From Desulfobacca acetoxidans DSM 11109 (GTDB lineage Bacteria > Desulfobacterota > Desulfobaccia > Desulfobaccales > Desulfobaccaceae): a stretch of DNA of 64,000 bases. The DNA is taken from assembly GCF_000195295.1 (NCBI RefSeq), contig NC_015388.1, positions 3,218,537 through 3,282,536 on the forward strand, written 5' to 3'. Positions 36,596-46,438 of the stretch are shown piece by piece. The position numbers were made by a program, and so were the translations under genes. The notes under the pieces were generated by a model. The model ran no database searches. It saw only the letters and a list, made by a program, of their open reading frames with translations, and was not told where the DNA came from. Within the stretch, counting starts at the first letter, position 1; every line of letters starts with the position of its first letter.

Positions 36596-38431
36596 TCAGT
36601 CGCCGGAAAATTTCGGTGGCAAGGGAGTTCTAGGTTCCTCCACTACGGGCGTCCGCTCATAGTCGTCTTCCCGCGACCGGGTTCTTTTCTTTGTTTTTTT
36701 CGGGGGTTTCTTCTTAATCACCGTTAAGTCGTCGAAAATCATCGGCACTTCGAGATTCATGCCGTTGACCAGACGGATTATTCTGGTACGATCCTCGGGG
36801 TTTTTTACCTTACCGGCAACCTTGATTCTATCTTTCTGAAGCAAAACCTCGATATTAGGGAAACCGCTGTCCCGAAGTTTGGTTTTTATGGCTTGGGACA
36901 AGACCAGTTTTTTGTTTTCTTGATTAACCGGAGGTGTCGCTGGCGCCGTGATTGGCTGGTTTGTCTCGGGAACCACCGGAGCGGGAGTAGAAACCCGGAG
37001 AACTGGGCGGGAAGCCGTGGTCGGAGCATTAGGGCTGAGAAGCTGAGGCTCTGTCAGAGTATCCTTTTTTGTTTCGGTTGAGGTCAGGCCCGGCGGAGGC
37101 GTTGGCTTGGCTGCCAGGGTTGGCGGTGGATCTGAAGGTTTAGGCGGTTTCGTTTCGGGCGCAGGAGGTGGAGGAAGGTCAGCCGGGCTATCTGAGGTGG
37201 GCGCCACGGGTTTGTTAGAGACCGCCAACTGCTTCTGATTCGGGGATTTTGGATGAGGTCCACCCGGACCATTCACAGACTTTCCCAACCCACCCCGTGA
37301 GGAAGTTCCTGGCTCAGAGGATGGTGGGGAAATATTTTTCCCGGATGGTGCAAGTGACTCGGCTGGAGACGGAAGTTTTGCTATAAGCTGCGGAGGTACC
37401 GCCCCATCGTGGTCTGGTCCCCTGGTCAAGGCGTTATAGATGATGGGAGAGGCTATAATAGCTATTAGAAGCAGCACAACATACGGCAGATGATATTTCC
37501 GCACGAATGTTAGCAGGGAGGAAGTCGGGGAGGACAGTGGTGCCGTTTTGGTGAGCCAGGGCGCTACCTTGGTGGCCTTCTCGCTGAACCCCGCAGCCGG
37601 AATATCTCCGGAAGAACGGTTTTTCAGGGAAGTTTCCAGGGCCTGGAAAAAATCTTGGATGGAAGCGAAACGGTCATCGGCGGACTTGGCCATAGCCTTA
37701 AAGACGACGTTCTCCAGGGCCGGAGTAATGTCGGCGTGGCCAAGTCTCAAGAGAGAGGCGGGGGGCTGATTGATATGCGAGACGATGATTTCATAATCCG
37801 AACCCTGGAAGGGCGGTTGTCCACTCAAGGTCTCGTACAGGGTGACACCCAGGGCATAGATATCCACCCGGTGGTCCGAGGGTTGGCACAATATCTGCTC
37901 CGGCGCCATGTAAAGCGGGGTTCCGGGGGTATGCCCGGTCCTGGTCAAGCGATGGCTTTCCTTCAGGTTGAGGGCAATACCAAAATCCATGACCTTGACA
38001 AGACCATCAGTAGTAATGCCGATATTCGACGGCTTGAGGTCCCGATGCACGACTCCCTTACTGTGAGCATAATGTATGGCCTGGCACACCGGACGGAAGA
38101 TCGTCAGAGCTTCCTGGGCGGTAAGGCGTTTGCGACGTTTAAGCAAGGCCTCCAGGGTTTCGCCGTCCAAATATTCCATGACAATGAAGGCCTGTTCGGC
38201 AGTCTGCTGGAAGGAATAGACCATAGTGATGTGAGGATGATTTAATCTGGCCTGGTTTCTGGCCTCGTAACGGAACCGCTCCAATAATTGCCGGTCTTGG
38301 ATCAGGTAGGAATGTAAAAACTTGAGGGCAACCAGCCGACCGAGGGCCAGATCTTCGGCAATATAGACCACCCCCATCCCACCGGGCCGGGAATCGATAA
38401 TCTTATAGTCTTTCAGGTCGGGAGGTTTCAT
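36596..38431 (-). CDS. Transmembrane Ser/Thr protein kinase with extracytoplasmic BON-like domain
   Basis: 611 residues. Kinase domain 1-275 with all key motifs: GGMGVVY (Gly loop), VALKFL (Lys), HRDLKPSNIG (catalytic loop), VMDFGIAL (DFG) and MAPEQ. A membrane helix near 318-335 (VVLLLIAIIASPIIYNAL) is followed by a 200-residue Pro/Ser/Thr-rich linker and a C-terminal domain (AIKTKLRDSGFPNIEVLLQK, VAGKVKNPEDRTRIIRLVNG) that looks like BON, instead of the PASTA repeats common in such kinases. Its ATG overlaps the TPR gene's stop (TAATG), so translation is coupled. Likely writer of the phospho-marks read by the two FHA proteins. Confidence 0.9.
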   Translation of the reverse strand: MKPPDLKDYKIIDSRPGGMGVVYIAEDLALGRLVALKFLHSYLIQDRQLLERFRYEARNQARLNHPHITMVYSFQQTAEQAFIVMEYLDGETLEALLKRRKRLTAQEALTIFRPVCQAIHYAHSKGVVHRDLKPSNIGITTDGLVKVMDFGIALNLKESHRLTRTGHTPGTPLYMAPEQILCQPSDHRVDIYALGVTLYETLSGQPPFQGSDYEIIVSHINQPPASLLRLGHADITPALENVVFKAMAKSADDRFASIQDFFQALETSLKNRSSGDIPAAGFSEKATKVAPWLTKTAPLSSPTSSLLTFVRKYHLPYVVLLLIAIIASPIIYNALTRGPDHDGAVPPQLIAKLPSPAESLAPSGKNISPPSSEPGTSSRGGLGKSVNGPGGPHPKSPNQKQLAVSNKPVAPTSDSPADLPPPPAPETKPPKPSDPPPTLAAKPTPPPGLTSTETKKDTLTEPQLLSPNAPTTASRPVLRVSTPAPVVPETNQPITAPATPPVNQENKKLVLSQAIKTKLRDSGFPNIEVLLQKDRIKVAGKVKNPEDRTRIIRLVNGMNLEVPMIFDDLTVIKKKPPKKTKKRTRSREDDYERTPVVEEPRTPLPPKFSGD

Positions 38432-40437
38432 TAACGATTCAGCCGGTTTTGCGCCTTTTCAATCTGCCCGGAAAGTTCCGGTGGGGCGCATCTGAGAAAG
38501 GCTTCGTAGGAGTCTAGAGCTTCCTGGCGACGGCCGGTTTTTTCCAAAGCCACCGCACGATCATAATATGCCTGAGCCAGCCTCGGATTCAAAGCCAGGG
38601 CCTGATTGAAATCGGCGATGGCCAGATCGTATTGTTTCCTCTTATCATAGATGAGGCCGCGATTATAATAAGCATCCGCATCCTTGGGATCAAGGGAGAC
38701 GGCTTTTTCCAAGTCAGCGACGGCTTGCTGCAGATGACCGGTAAAATAGTATACCTGGGCCCGATTATAATAGGCCTTGGCATAATTGGGATTCAAATCC
38801 AAGGCCCGGTTCAGATCAGACAAGGCTCGGTCATACATGCTTTGACGGGCATAGATGCCACCCCGGTTATTCAGACTTTCCACTGAGTCGGGATCTAAAT
38901 CCAAAGCCCGGTTCAGATCTACCAGGGCCTGGTCGAATTGACCTTTCTTGGCCCAAGCCGTCCCCCGATCAACATAGGCCTTGACAAATTTCGGTCTGAG
39001 TTCCAGCGACCTGCTAAAATCAGCAATCGCATCGTCGATCTTACCCCGCTTTAACTGCAGGCCGCCGCGCTGGTAATAAGCATCGGCATTTTTAGGATTG
39101 ATTTTTAGGGCATTTTGGATTTTGTCCCAGGCGGCCTGATCAGCAGCGCTCTCCGGAGGAGCGACGGGCCCGGCGGAGGGAGCGACAACCGGCCGGGTAC
39201 TCGGCGGCACAGGGATGGCGGTATCCTGGGCGGACGGGGGTGAATAAGCAACTCGGCCAGACAGTTCTTTGGCCTTCTGAAAATCCTCCCTGGCCTGTTG
39301 CGTCTTATGCAGCATGTCATACACATTACCGCGGGCCCGATAAATCTGGGCGTCGGAAGGATTAAATTGCAATGCCCGGTTAAAATCGGCCAGCGCCTTT
39401 TCCAGTCGGCCTCGCCTCACTTGCGCCATACCGCGGTTGACATAGGCATCCCCTCGGTTGGGATCGATCCTCAAAACCGCATTAAAATCGGCAATGGCGA
39501 GTTCGTCCTGACCTTTGAGGGCATAAATCATCCCCCGATTAAAGTAGGCTTCCGGGAAGTTTGGATGGGCATTAATGACCTGGCTGAATTCGCTCACCGC
39601 CAGGTCATATTGTTTATTGAAGAAGTGGTCCACACCCTGGTTATAAATCGGTTTGATGCTGCGATCCAGGGAGGAACGGACAGTAATGAATTGCTCGGGC
39701 GGGGCTGATTCCCGCACTTCCCGGGAAGGGCGAGCTTCATCAGTTAATGCAGGCGGCACACTCTCTAGGGTCACGGGTATCTGCAGCCCCCGGGCCTTCT
39801 GAAAGTCTTCCTTCGCCAGATCAGAGCGCCCTAATTTTGAATAGGCAATACCCCGCAAATGGTAGACCTGGGCGTCACCGGGATTCAGTTCCAGGGCACG
39901 ATTATAATCGGCGATAGCCTGGTCATAACGACCTCGGCGACTGTGAGCCATGCCACGATTGTAATAAGCGGCGGGGCGGACCGGGTCCAACCGCAGAACC
40001 GTACCGAAATCGGCAATGGCCAATTCCTCTTTTCCCAGCAGAGTGTAGATTAAACCACGATTATAGTAGGATTCCACATGATCGGGATGATTGGCGATGA
40101 TTCTACTGAAGGTAGCAACGGCTAAGTCGTACTGCTTGGTATGAAAATAATCCACGCCCTGATTGTAGTCATCCATGACTGCCAGGTCTGATGATCTCGA
40201 GGAACCCCGCCGGCGGCTCGAAGCACGGCGGGAATAATCATCCCGGTCTTCCCAGTCTTCCTCAGATTGCCGTTGAGCCAGGAGACCGATCTCCGGGGTT
40301 GAACTGTCCACCACGCTTGCCGCGGCGAGCTCGAAGCCGTAACCGATGGCCGGCTCGCAGGTAACCAGGCAGACAAAGAAGAGCAAGAAGCCGTAAAAAC
40401 AGACAGATTTTTTTCGACTGTATCGGTTCCTGACCAT
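38431..40437 (-). CDS. Exported protein with about twelve TPR repeats
   Basis: 668 residues with a signal-like N-terminus (SVCFYGFLLFFVCLVTCEPA). After an Arg/Ser-rich stretch come TPR units in three blocks (about 90-215, 265-385, 435-650), each reading like AYYNRGMAHSRRGRYDQAIA with D-x-N-x-A-L-x-L-N/D-P ends. Such solenoids bind other proteins, here probably in the periplasm. GAGGG lies 6 nt before ATG 40437. First gene of the run that shares 1-nt to 183-nt gaps through to 25885; the kinase follows immediately. Confidence 0.88.
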   Translation of the reverse strand: MVRNRYSRKKSVCFYGFLLFFVCLVTCEPAIGYGFELAAASVVDSSTPEIGLLAQRQSEEDWEDRDDYSRRASSRRRGSSRSSDLAVMDDYNQGVDYFHTKQYDLAVATFSRIIANHPDHVESYYNRGLIYTLLGKEELAIADFGTVLRLDPVRPAAYYNRGMAHSRRGRYDQAIADYNRALELNPGDAQVYHLRGIAYSKLGRSDLAKEDFQKARGLQIPVTLESVPPALTDEARPSREVRESAPPEQFITVRSSLDRSIKPIYNQGVDHFFNKQYDLAVSEFSQVINAHPNFPEAYFNRGMIYALKGQDELAIADFNAVLRIDPNRGDAYVNRGMAQVRRGRLEKALADFNRALQFNPSDAQIYRARGNVYDMLHKTQQAREDFQKAKELSGRVAYSPPSAQDTAIPVPPSTRPVVAPSAGPVAPPESAADQAAWDKIQNALKINPKNADAYYQRGGLQLKRGKIDDAIADFSRSLELRPKFVKAYVDRGTAWAKKGQFDQALVDLNRALDLDPDSVESLNNRGGIYARQSMYDRALSDLNRALDLNPNYAKAYYNRAQVYYFTGHLQQAVADLEKAVSLDPKDADAYYNRGLIYDKRKQYDLAIADFNQALALNPRLAQAYYDRAVALEKTGRRQEALDSYEAFLRCAPPELSGQIEKAQNRLNR

Positions 40438-40581
40438 GGTTGACCCTCGGCAAATGTATTCAAATACTGTTAGCTCTTTTATACGGTCAGCCGGTCGAAA
40501 AAATCAATAAAATAATTCTTCCGGGAAAGTAGTCAGCTCAAAAAGATAGCATGGTTCACTTATTCTCTTGGTATCGAGCTC

Positions 40582-43500
40582 CTAGCCCGATCTTAATTTC
40601 CCGCTGTCTGTAATAACTCTTCGAACAATTTCGCCAAGTTCGGTAATTCTATAAGGTTTGGCGATGACTTCACAGAAACCATAGTCTTGGTAATTGGCCA
40701 TTACCGGATCATCGTAATACCCGCTAGAAACGATCGCTTTCACCTGTGGGTCTATCTTAAGCAGCTCCCGGATTGTACTTTTGCCCCCCAGGCCTCCGGG
40801 AATTGTCAGGTCCAGAATTACCGCATCAAAAGGACTTCCTGACTTCTTAGCCTGGACAAATCTTTCGAGAACTTGAGAGCCCTCGCAGACAAGCTCCACG
40901 GTATACCCCAACTGCATCAGCATCCGGCCTAAAACATCTCGAACCATCTTCTCATCATCCATGACCAGAATCTTTCCTTGCCCCCTGATTGACTCCACCG
41001 ACCTCGGTTCATCCTGAACGGTTTCTTTCTCTGTGGCCGGGAGATAGACAGTAAACGTGGTGCCAATCCCCACCTGTGAATCTACCTGAATAATTCCCGC
41101 ATGGTTTTTGATAATGGCATAAGCGGTAGTGAGGCCCAGGCCACTGCCCTTATGCCTGGTGGAAAAATAGGGATCGAATATCTTATTCAGGTACTTGGGA
41201 GAGATGCCAATTCCCTGGTCGGTGAAGGTTAATTTCACGTATTTCCCTCCCGGCAGGGCTAACGCCGATTTTGCCTGAACGATCAAGTTTTCCGCCGCAA
41301 CCTTGACAACTCCGCCTTCCGGCATCGCCTGATCGGCATTCATCAGTAGATTGCTAAAGGCCTGACCGAGCTGTCCGGCATCGGCCTCCACCGCCCAAAG
41401 CTCTGCCGGGATGGAGAGGTCACAAAGAGTATTGGAGCCGGATAAGGTCAAAGTGACCGATTCTTTGAGCAACTTTGCCAGGCAAACAATCCTTTTGATG
41501 GGCGCCCCGCCTTTGGCAAAAGTGAGCAGTTGCCTGGCCAGGGTTTGCGCTTGAAAACAGGCCTGCTGGGCCTGCATAAGCCGGTCCTGGACCTCGCTTT
41601 TGATTACTTCCTGCAGCAAGACCAGACCGATATTGCCCAATATGGCGGTTAAGATATTATTGAAGTCATGGGCAATGCCCCCCGCCAAGGTGGCCAGGGA
41701 CTCGAGCTTGCTACACTGCAACCGTTCATCCTGGGCCCTCCTATATTCGGTGACGTCTCGCACATGTGCAATAACCGCCGCTAGTTGGCCGGAAGTGCGA
41801 TTCATCATTGGAAAAGAACGAATCTCTAAAAACCGGTCGCCAGCCCCGGCTACATGTATAGCGACTGTTCCCCGGCTGGCCTTGCCCGTCCGGATAGTCT
41901 GTTGCACAGGGCATAGTTCACATGGGACCTCCCGGCTATGGTAAACTTCATAACATTTCCTTCCCAGCGACGGTTGTTTATTAAATCTCCGTCCGGCTTG
42001 GTTCGTCCGGATGATGGTCAGATCCAAGGCGAGGATGTCCAAGACATCAGGGATACTATCAAAAATATCCTGCAGGAATTGTTCATTATCCTTAAGCAAC
42101 TCCTGAGCTTCCCGCCGTTCGGTGACGTCAAGCATGTAACCGATGATCTCCAGCGGTTGGCCCTGGGCGTCCCGGATCAAGGTCAAATCATCGCGTATCC
42201 ACCGCCAACTGCCGTTTTTATGCCGAAAGCGATATTCGACGGAAAGGAATCCCTTCTCCGGTAAACCATTTGCCATTGCGAAAATACGGGGGCAGTCATC
42301 TGGATGAATATGGAGACCAAAGAACTTAGGATTTTCTGTAATTTCACGAGGTTCGTAGCCCAATTGTTTAGTAACATTTTCACTAATATAGGTAGTGTCG
42401 TAATTTCCCGAAGGCTTACAAGAATAGATTACCGCCGGACTGCAGGAGAGCAGACGCTGCAATTGATCCCGCGTCGTCAGCAGATCGCCGCGCAGGCGCT
42501 CATTCTCCAGAGACACCTGGGCGCCGTAGGATAACTGCCGACTCAGCACCAACATCGAAATCACATAATTATTGTGCTGGTTGGTCCCATTATCGGCCAG
42601 CCCCTGTTCCCCAAAGCTGTAAAACCCCACCACCGGCGCCGGTTTCACCAAATCCTTGATGGTGTCGATCACTTCCCGATTCCGGTCGCCGAGAAGAGGA
42701 GACCGGAGAGCGCAGACAAAAACCAGGACTAGGCCCGGATCAGTGATGGTGTGGCGCAGCAGGGCTTTGCGGGCCGCCTCTCCCCCCGCGGCAATAAGCT
42801 CCTCTTGATTTGCCTCCATTATGGTCAAAGTGGTGCCTTCGGCCACCGGCTGGGCCAACCTCACTCCCCCGGCGGCCGTAAAAAAACTGGCCATGTTGAT
42901 GCTGTATTCTCCCCAGCCCATGGGGGTTCCTAGCGGCTGTCCGGTAGTTAGCTTCAGGTGTTTACCTGCCAAAGCTTCAGAAGAAGTGCCCTGGAGTCGG
43001 CTGTAAATCTCGGCTGCCGGCTGCCCGTCCAACTCCAGCACCTGATGATTGCCGCAGCGGGTTACCGTAGCTCTCCGGGAAGTAGGGTGAAAACCGTGGG
43101 CCATGGCAATACCGAAGCGCAACTGGGTTTCAAAAACCGCCAGCAGCATACTATCAGGATAGGCTCGTTTGCCCCACAGGACGTAATTGGTCTCCAGCCG
43201 CCAATCATCGGCTGCGGAACCGCCAACAATGCGTATTCTGCCTAAGGAAAGCCGCTTCAACTCTTCTAAGATCTCGAAACTGCGCGAATCAGCCGTTTTG
43301 GTGTTGCCTGGAGAGAATAACAGCGCAAAGACGGATTTGCCCTGCAGGGTCAGTTCCTGCCAGATCCGGCTGTCCGCCGGAGAGAAGAGAGGTGCCAGAT
43401 CCGGCGCACTCACCGATTCATTCACCGCCTGCCGCCAATCCCGGGAAACTCCCTGCCCTACCCCAACCCGAACCCGCAGATAGGGGGAAGCGAGGACAAT

Positions 43501-43767
43501 AACCACCACACTCTCTTTCTGGGGTGCGTTGCAAATCTCCCCGGCGGTGGTGGCGCCCAAGACCGGCGCATTCGTAATTACCTCATGGATTCCATGGAGC
43601 ACCTCTACCAGGTTATATTTTACTGAGGCAAAGACTAACACCGCGGTAGGAAAAGACCCTGGGATGGCATGCAGCGCTTCTTGCGCGGCCTCCCTCCCCA
43701 CCCTCAGGCTGTTGTTACCTGCGGCCGTGCCATAGCCTACATGGAGTTTTTCCGGGTGCTTTGCCAT
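40582..43767 (-). CDS. FIST-PAS-PAS hybrid histidine kinase with receiver domain
   Basis: About 1,061 residues, no membrane helix. FIST-N and FIST-C sensory domains fill about 10-390 (VLGATTAGEICNAP, IRIVGGSAADDW, VVGFYSFGEQG), proposed small-ligand sensors. Two PAS domains follow (about 430-560 and 570-690). The kinase core has GGIAHDFNNILTAI (H box), LLMNADQAMPEGG (N box), FTDQGIGIS and KGSGLGLTTAYAI (G boxes); the receiver at 940-1055 has VILDLTIPGG (phospho-acceptor Asp) and the K-P-Y motif. The ATG at 43767 has GAGAG about 8 nt upstream; earlier ATGs lack a site. It sits 144 nt upstream of the TPR-kinase operon and could be its input. Confidence 0.88.
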   Translation of the reverse strand: MAKHPEKLHVGYGTAAGNNSLRVGREAAQEALHAIPGSFPTAVLVFASVKYNLVEVLHGIHEVITNAPVLGATTAGEICNAPQKESVVVIVLASPYLRVRVGVGQGVSRDWRQAVNESVSAPDLAPLFSPADSRIWQELTLQGKSVFALLFSPGNTKTADSRSFEILEELKRLSLGRIRIVGGSAADDWRLETNYVLWGKRAYPDSMLLAVFETQLRFGIAMAHGFHPTSRRATVTRCGNHQVLELDGQPAAEIYSRLQGTSSEALAGKHLKLTTGQPLGTPMGWGEYSINMASFFTAAGGVRLAQPVAEGTTLTIMEANQEELIAAGGEAARKALLRHTITDPGLVLVFVCALRSPLLGDRNREVIDTIKDLVKPAPVVGFYSFGEQGLADNGTNQHNNYVISMLVLSRQLSYGAQVSLENERLRGDLLTTRDQLQRLLSCSPAVIYSCKPSGNYDTTYISENVTKQLGYEPREITENPKFFGLHIHPDDCPRIFAMANGLPEKGFLSVEYRFRHKNGSWRWIRDDLTLIRDAQGQPLEIIGYMLDVTERREAQELLKDNEQFLQDIFDSIPDVLDILALDLTIIRTNQAGRRFNKQPSLGRKCYEVYHSREVPCELCPVQQTIRTGKASRGTVAIHVAGAGDRFLEIRSFPMMNRTSGQLAAVIAHVRDVTEYRRAQDERLQCSKLESLATLAGGIAHDFNNILTAILGNIGLVLLQEVIKSEVQDRLMQAQQACFQAQTLARQLLTFAKGGAPIKRIVCLAKLLKESVTLTLSGSNTLCDLSIPAELWAVEADAGQLGQAFSNLLMNADQAMPEGGVVKVAAENLIVQAKSALALPGGKYVKLTFTDQGIGISPKYLNKIFDPYFSTRHKGSGLGLTTAYAIIKNHAGIIQVDSQVGIGTTFTVYLPATEKETVQDEPRSVESIRGQGKILVMDDEKMVRDVLGRMLMQLGYTVELVCEGSQVLERFVQAKKSGSPFDAVILDLTIPGGLGGKSTIRELLKIDPQVKAIVSSGYYDDPVMANYQDYGFCEVIAKPYRITELGEIVRRVITDSGKLRSG

Positions 43768-44052
43768 AGAAAACTCTCTCTTTTCGGTCGACATTGAGAA
43801 TTCTAACCGGTCGCTACCCATTTGGAATCCGATGACCCGGTTCCCTGTCTGGGAAATACATTACGTCTTAGCTCACAATCATATGTATTCTCCATAATTC
43901 CCTTGCATAAGATTTCCCTCATTGAGGCGACCGCTAAACATTTATATATTGAGAATAGACACTATTATCTTATGCTGTATTACCCAAGTAAATAATGACA
44001 GAGGCTATTGTATCGGAAACGATAGTGTCTGTCACTCCTCTTTTTAGACTTT

Positions 44053-44208
44053 TCAATTTTTATTTAATAGGCCATAGATAATGGCGTCGGCCAGGGCTTG
44101 TGGATCTGGTTGGGCAATTTTGCTGAAGGTTTTCACCAACCGCACCTGTTCAAGGTTTCGATTAGCTGGCCTGAAACCCAAAAAAAGAATAGCGAGAATT
44201 ATTGACAA
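44053..44208 (-). other. Possible short coding remnant in the 43768-44854 gap
   Basis: A 51-codon frame from a TTG, reading hydrophobic residues then PANRNLEQVRLVKTFSKIAQ and ending ALADAIIYGLLNKN. It has the look of a real protein C-terminus, but I cannot name it. Apart from this and the repeat at 44417 I see nothing in the 1,087-bp gap. Confidence 0.2.
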
Positions 44209-44416
44209 TGAGCTTGAAATTAGTTTTTAAGCAAGGCGAGAAAGAACAATACTTTTAGTAATCTGCTGAAAGTCTGGTCGAAAAGGTCAGATTGAGGCAT
44301 CAAGGATGAAAATGGCTTTTCAGGATTCCATCAAAATTGATAATTAATTAAGATATATTATACTTATTTTAGCTGTTCCATCAAGTATTTTTAATATTCA
44401 TTTTTTCCATTGCAAC

Positions 44417-44544
44417 ACTTCAGTTGTTTGGGGCGAATACAAGATTCGCCCCTACAGACTACAGACGGGTCTGTCGATGCTGCGGTGCTGTAGGGTGGGC
44501 ACCGCCAACCATGTTCCTGATCTATTATCTCAGATAGCTGAAGT
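44417..44544. mobile_element. 128-bp inverted-repeat element, copy 1
   Basis: Begins ACTTCAGTT and ends with the inverted match AGCTGAAGT. Contains GGGGCGAATACAAGATTCGCC, a hairpin, then GTAGGGTGGGCACCGCC and CTGATCTATTATCTCAGAT. A longer copy lies at 49032-49226. Non-coding and MITE-like. Confidence 0.75.
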
Positions 44545-44854
44545 ATTACTTTCCATTTATGGGCTCAAACAAGCATTAAGGAGACTGTAGGTAGAGGGGA
44601 AGGATGACTCAGAAACCTCGCAATTCACCGCCCACTGCCAAACGGCCATACTTGAATTATCGTCATTACCATGATATGGAAAGGGGTGATTAAATCATTT
44701 TTACGCAAGTTATTCCGGCTTTATGGCCCGGAAAGCCTGGGTGAGGCAAGGCGCCCTGCCGGTATCTGTTTGGAGGCATTACCGGGCCGTAGAGCTAAGC
44801 AATATCGTATCAGACTGAATCAGTGCAGGGAATCAGGCCAGCGACAATAATCCC

Positions 44855-46438
44855 ATGATCAGAACTATCCACATCCAAAACTACATGGCCCACCAGGACA
44901 CCCGCATTGAGCTGGCCCCCGGAGTAACGGTAATTACCGGCCCCAACAACGTGGGCAAAAGCGCTGTAGTGGAGGCCATCCGCGCCGCGGTAAACAACCC
45001 CAGCCCCAAGAACGTCATCCGCCATGGGGCCAAACAGGCGGTGGTGTCCCTGGAACTGGATTCCGGGGAGATCATCGAATGGCGGCGCACGGAAAAAACC
45101 GCCGCCTATGCCATCCTCACCCCCAACAACGACGGTGACGGCAGTCCGTATCACCGGGAAGAATATTATAAATTGGGGCGGGACGTTCCCGAGGATGTCA
45201 GTTCTCTCCTGCGCTTGGGGATGGTGGAGACGGAGAGCGGCAGCATCGATATCCACATCGGCAATCAGCGGCAGCCCATATTTCTCTTAGATCAGACCGG
45301 TTCCCAGGCCGCCGCCTTCTTTGCCGCCTCCACCGAAGCCGACTACCTGGTAAAAATGCGCCAGGCCTTGAAAACCCGCACCGACCTCATCAAGCGGGAG
45401 CACAAGCAGCACCTCCAGGGCAAGAAGCTGGCCGAACAGGAGCTGGCCCGCTACGAACCCCTGGACGACGTGAAAGCCGTTCTCAAAACTGCGGAATCGG
45501 ATTATCTTGCCATTCAGGCAGCGCAGCAGGCCATCCCCCTTCTGGCCGCAATGTTGGGGAAACTCCAGGCCTCCCAGGCTCAGCAGCGGCGCCAGACCGC
45601 CCGAGCCGCAGCGCTCCACGAACTAGAGTCACCCCCTTCCCTCGAGGCAGTGAGGGAGTTAGAGAGGCTGCAGCAGCAATTGCACCACACCGCGGCCCGG
45701 TTGCAGCAGAGCCGCCTGGCCTCCCGAAGGCTCGGTCGGCTCACTCCCCTGCCAACCCTACAGGAAACCAAGGCCTTGGCGGCATGCTTGGAGCAGGGGA
45801 AGGCCGTACAGCATCGCCTTTCCGGCAGCCGAGTTGTACAGGCCGCCGTGGCTGATCTGGCTGCGCCGCCGTCCCTCGAACCGGTGGCCGACCTGCAAGA
45901 AGTAAGCACCACCCTGGCCGCTACCCGGCAACGTCTGGGCCGCGATCAATCCCGGGCCGTCCTCTTGGCCGCAATCACCGCCCCACCGGAGGTAGCCGAC
46001 GTCAGCCAGCTTCCCACCCTCATCGCCCGCCTGCGGGAGTGCCGTCAGCAAACCGTTGCGGCCCAAAAGCGTGGAACCATCCTGGCTCCCCTGTCCCTGC
46101 CGCCGGACCTGGCTGATTTGGCCGGCCTGGAACAGGCGGCGGCGCAGATCGCCCTGCTGCAAGGCCGTATGCAGCAACAAAGCCGGGTGCAGGACACCCT
46201 CACTGGGTTGCCCGAGGCCCCCGTTCTATTACCGGTGGCCGAGCTGGAAGCCACCCTGGCCGCCCTGCGCCGCGCCGCTGCGGCCCTAAAGCAGCGCCAG
46301 CGCCAAGCCGAGGCCCTGGCCGCGGCTCTGGAAGAGAAGCGGCAGGACATCGCCGCTTTCCTGGGGGAGACCGGGGTCTGCCCCCTGTGCGGCAGCCCCC
46401 TGGACGTGGTTCATTTCCTGGACGATGTGCATGGTTGA
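44855..46438 (+). CDS. Rad50/SbcC-like ATPase, N-terminal half with zinc hook
   Basis: 527 residues. MIRTIHIQNYMAHQDTRIEL and GPNNVGKSA (Walker A, residues 29-37) are the N-terminal lobe of a Rad50/SbcC ATPase. Alanine- and leucine-rich helical repeats, broken by Pro-Pro at regular steps (SPPSLEAVRELERL, APPSLEPVADLQEV, APPEVADVSQLP), fill 200-480. The protein stops just after C-P-L-C (509-512), the zinc hook. No Walker B or signature motif is present; those are in the gene at 47905. It overlaps the nuclease gene at 46425 by 14 nt. So it is half a Rad50, not a truncated pseudogene, since the partner half is intact nearby. Confidence 0.85.
   Translation: MIRTIHIQNYMAHQDTRIELAPGVTVITGPNNVGKSAVVEAIRAAVNNPSPKNVIRHGAKQAVVSLELDSGEIIEWRRTEKTAAYAILTPNNDGDGSPYHREEYYKLGRDVPEDVSSLLRLGMVETESGSIDIHIGNQRQPIFLLDQTGSQAAAFFAASTEADYLVKMRQALKTRTDLIKREHKQHLQGKKLAEQELARYEPLDDVKAVLKTAESDYLAIQAAQQAIPLLAAMLGKLQASQAQQRRQTARAAALHELESPPSLEAVRELERLQQQLHHTAARLQQSRLASRRLGRLTPLPTLQETKALAACLEQGKAVQHRLSGSRVVQAAVADLAAPPSLEPVADLQEVSTTLAATRQRLGRDQSRAVLLAAITAPPEVADVSQLPTLIARLRECRQQTVAAQKRGTILAPLSLPPDLADLAGLEQAAAQIALLQGRMQQQSRVQDTLTGLPEAPVLLPVAELEATLAALRRAAAALKQRQRQAEALAAALEEKRQDIAAFLGETGVCPLCGSPLDVVHFLDDVHG

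Noticed and set aside
33340..40437. Type VI secretion regulatory block
   Set aside because: Kinase, phosphatase and FHA genes fit, but no TssB/C, Hcp, VgrG or TssJ/L/M genes occur in the window.
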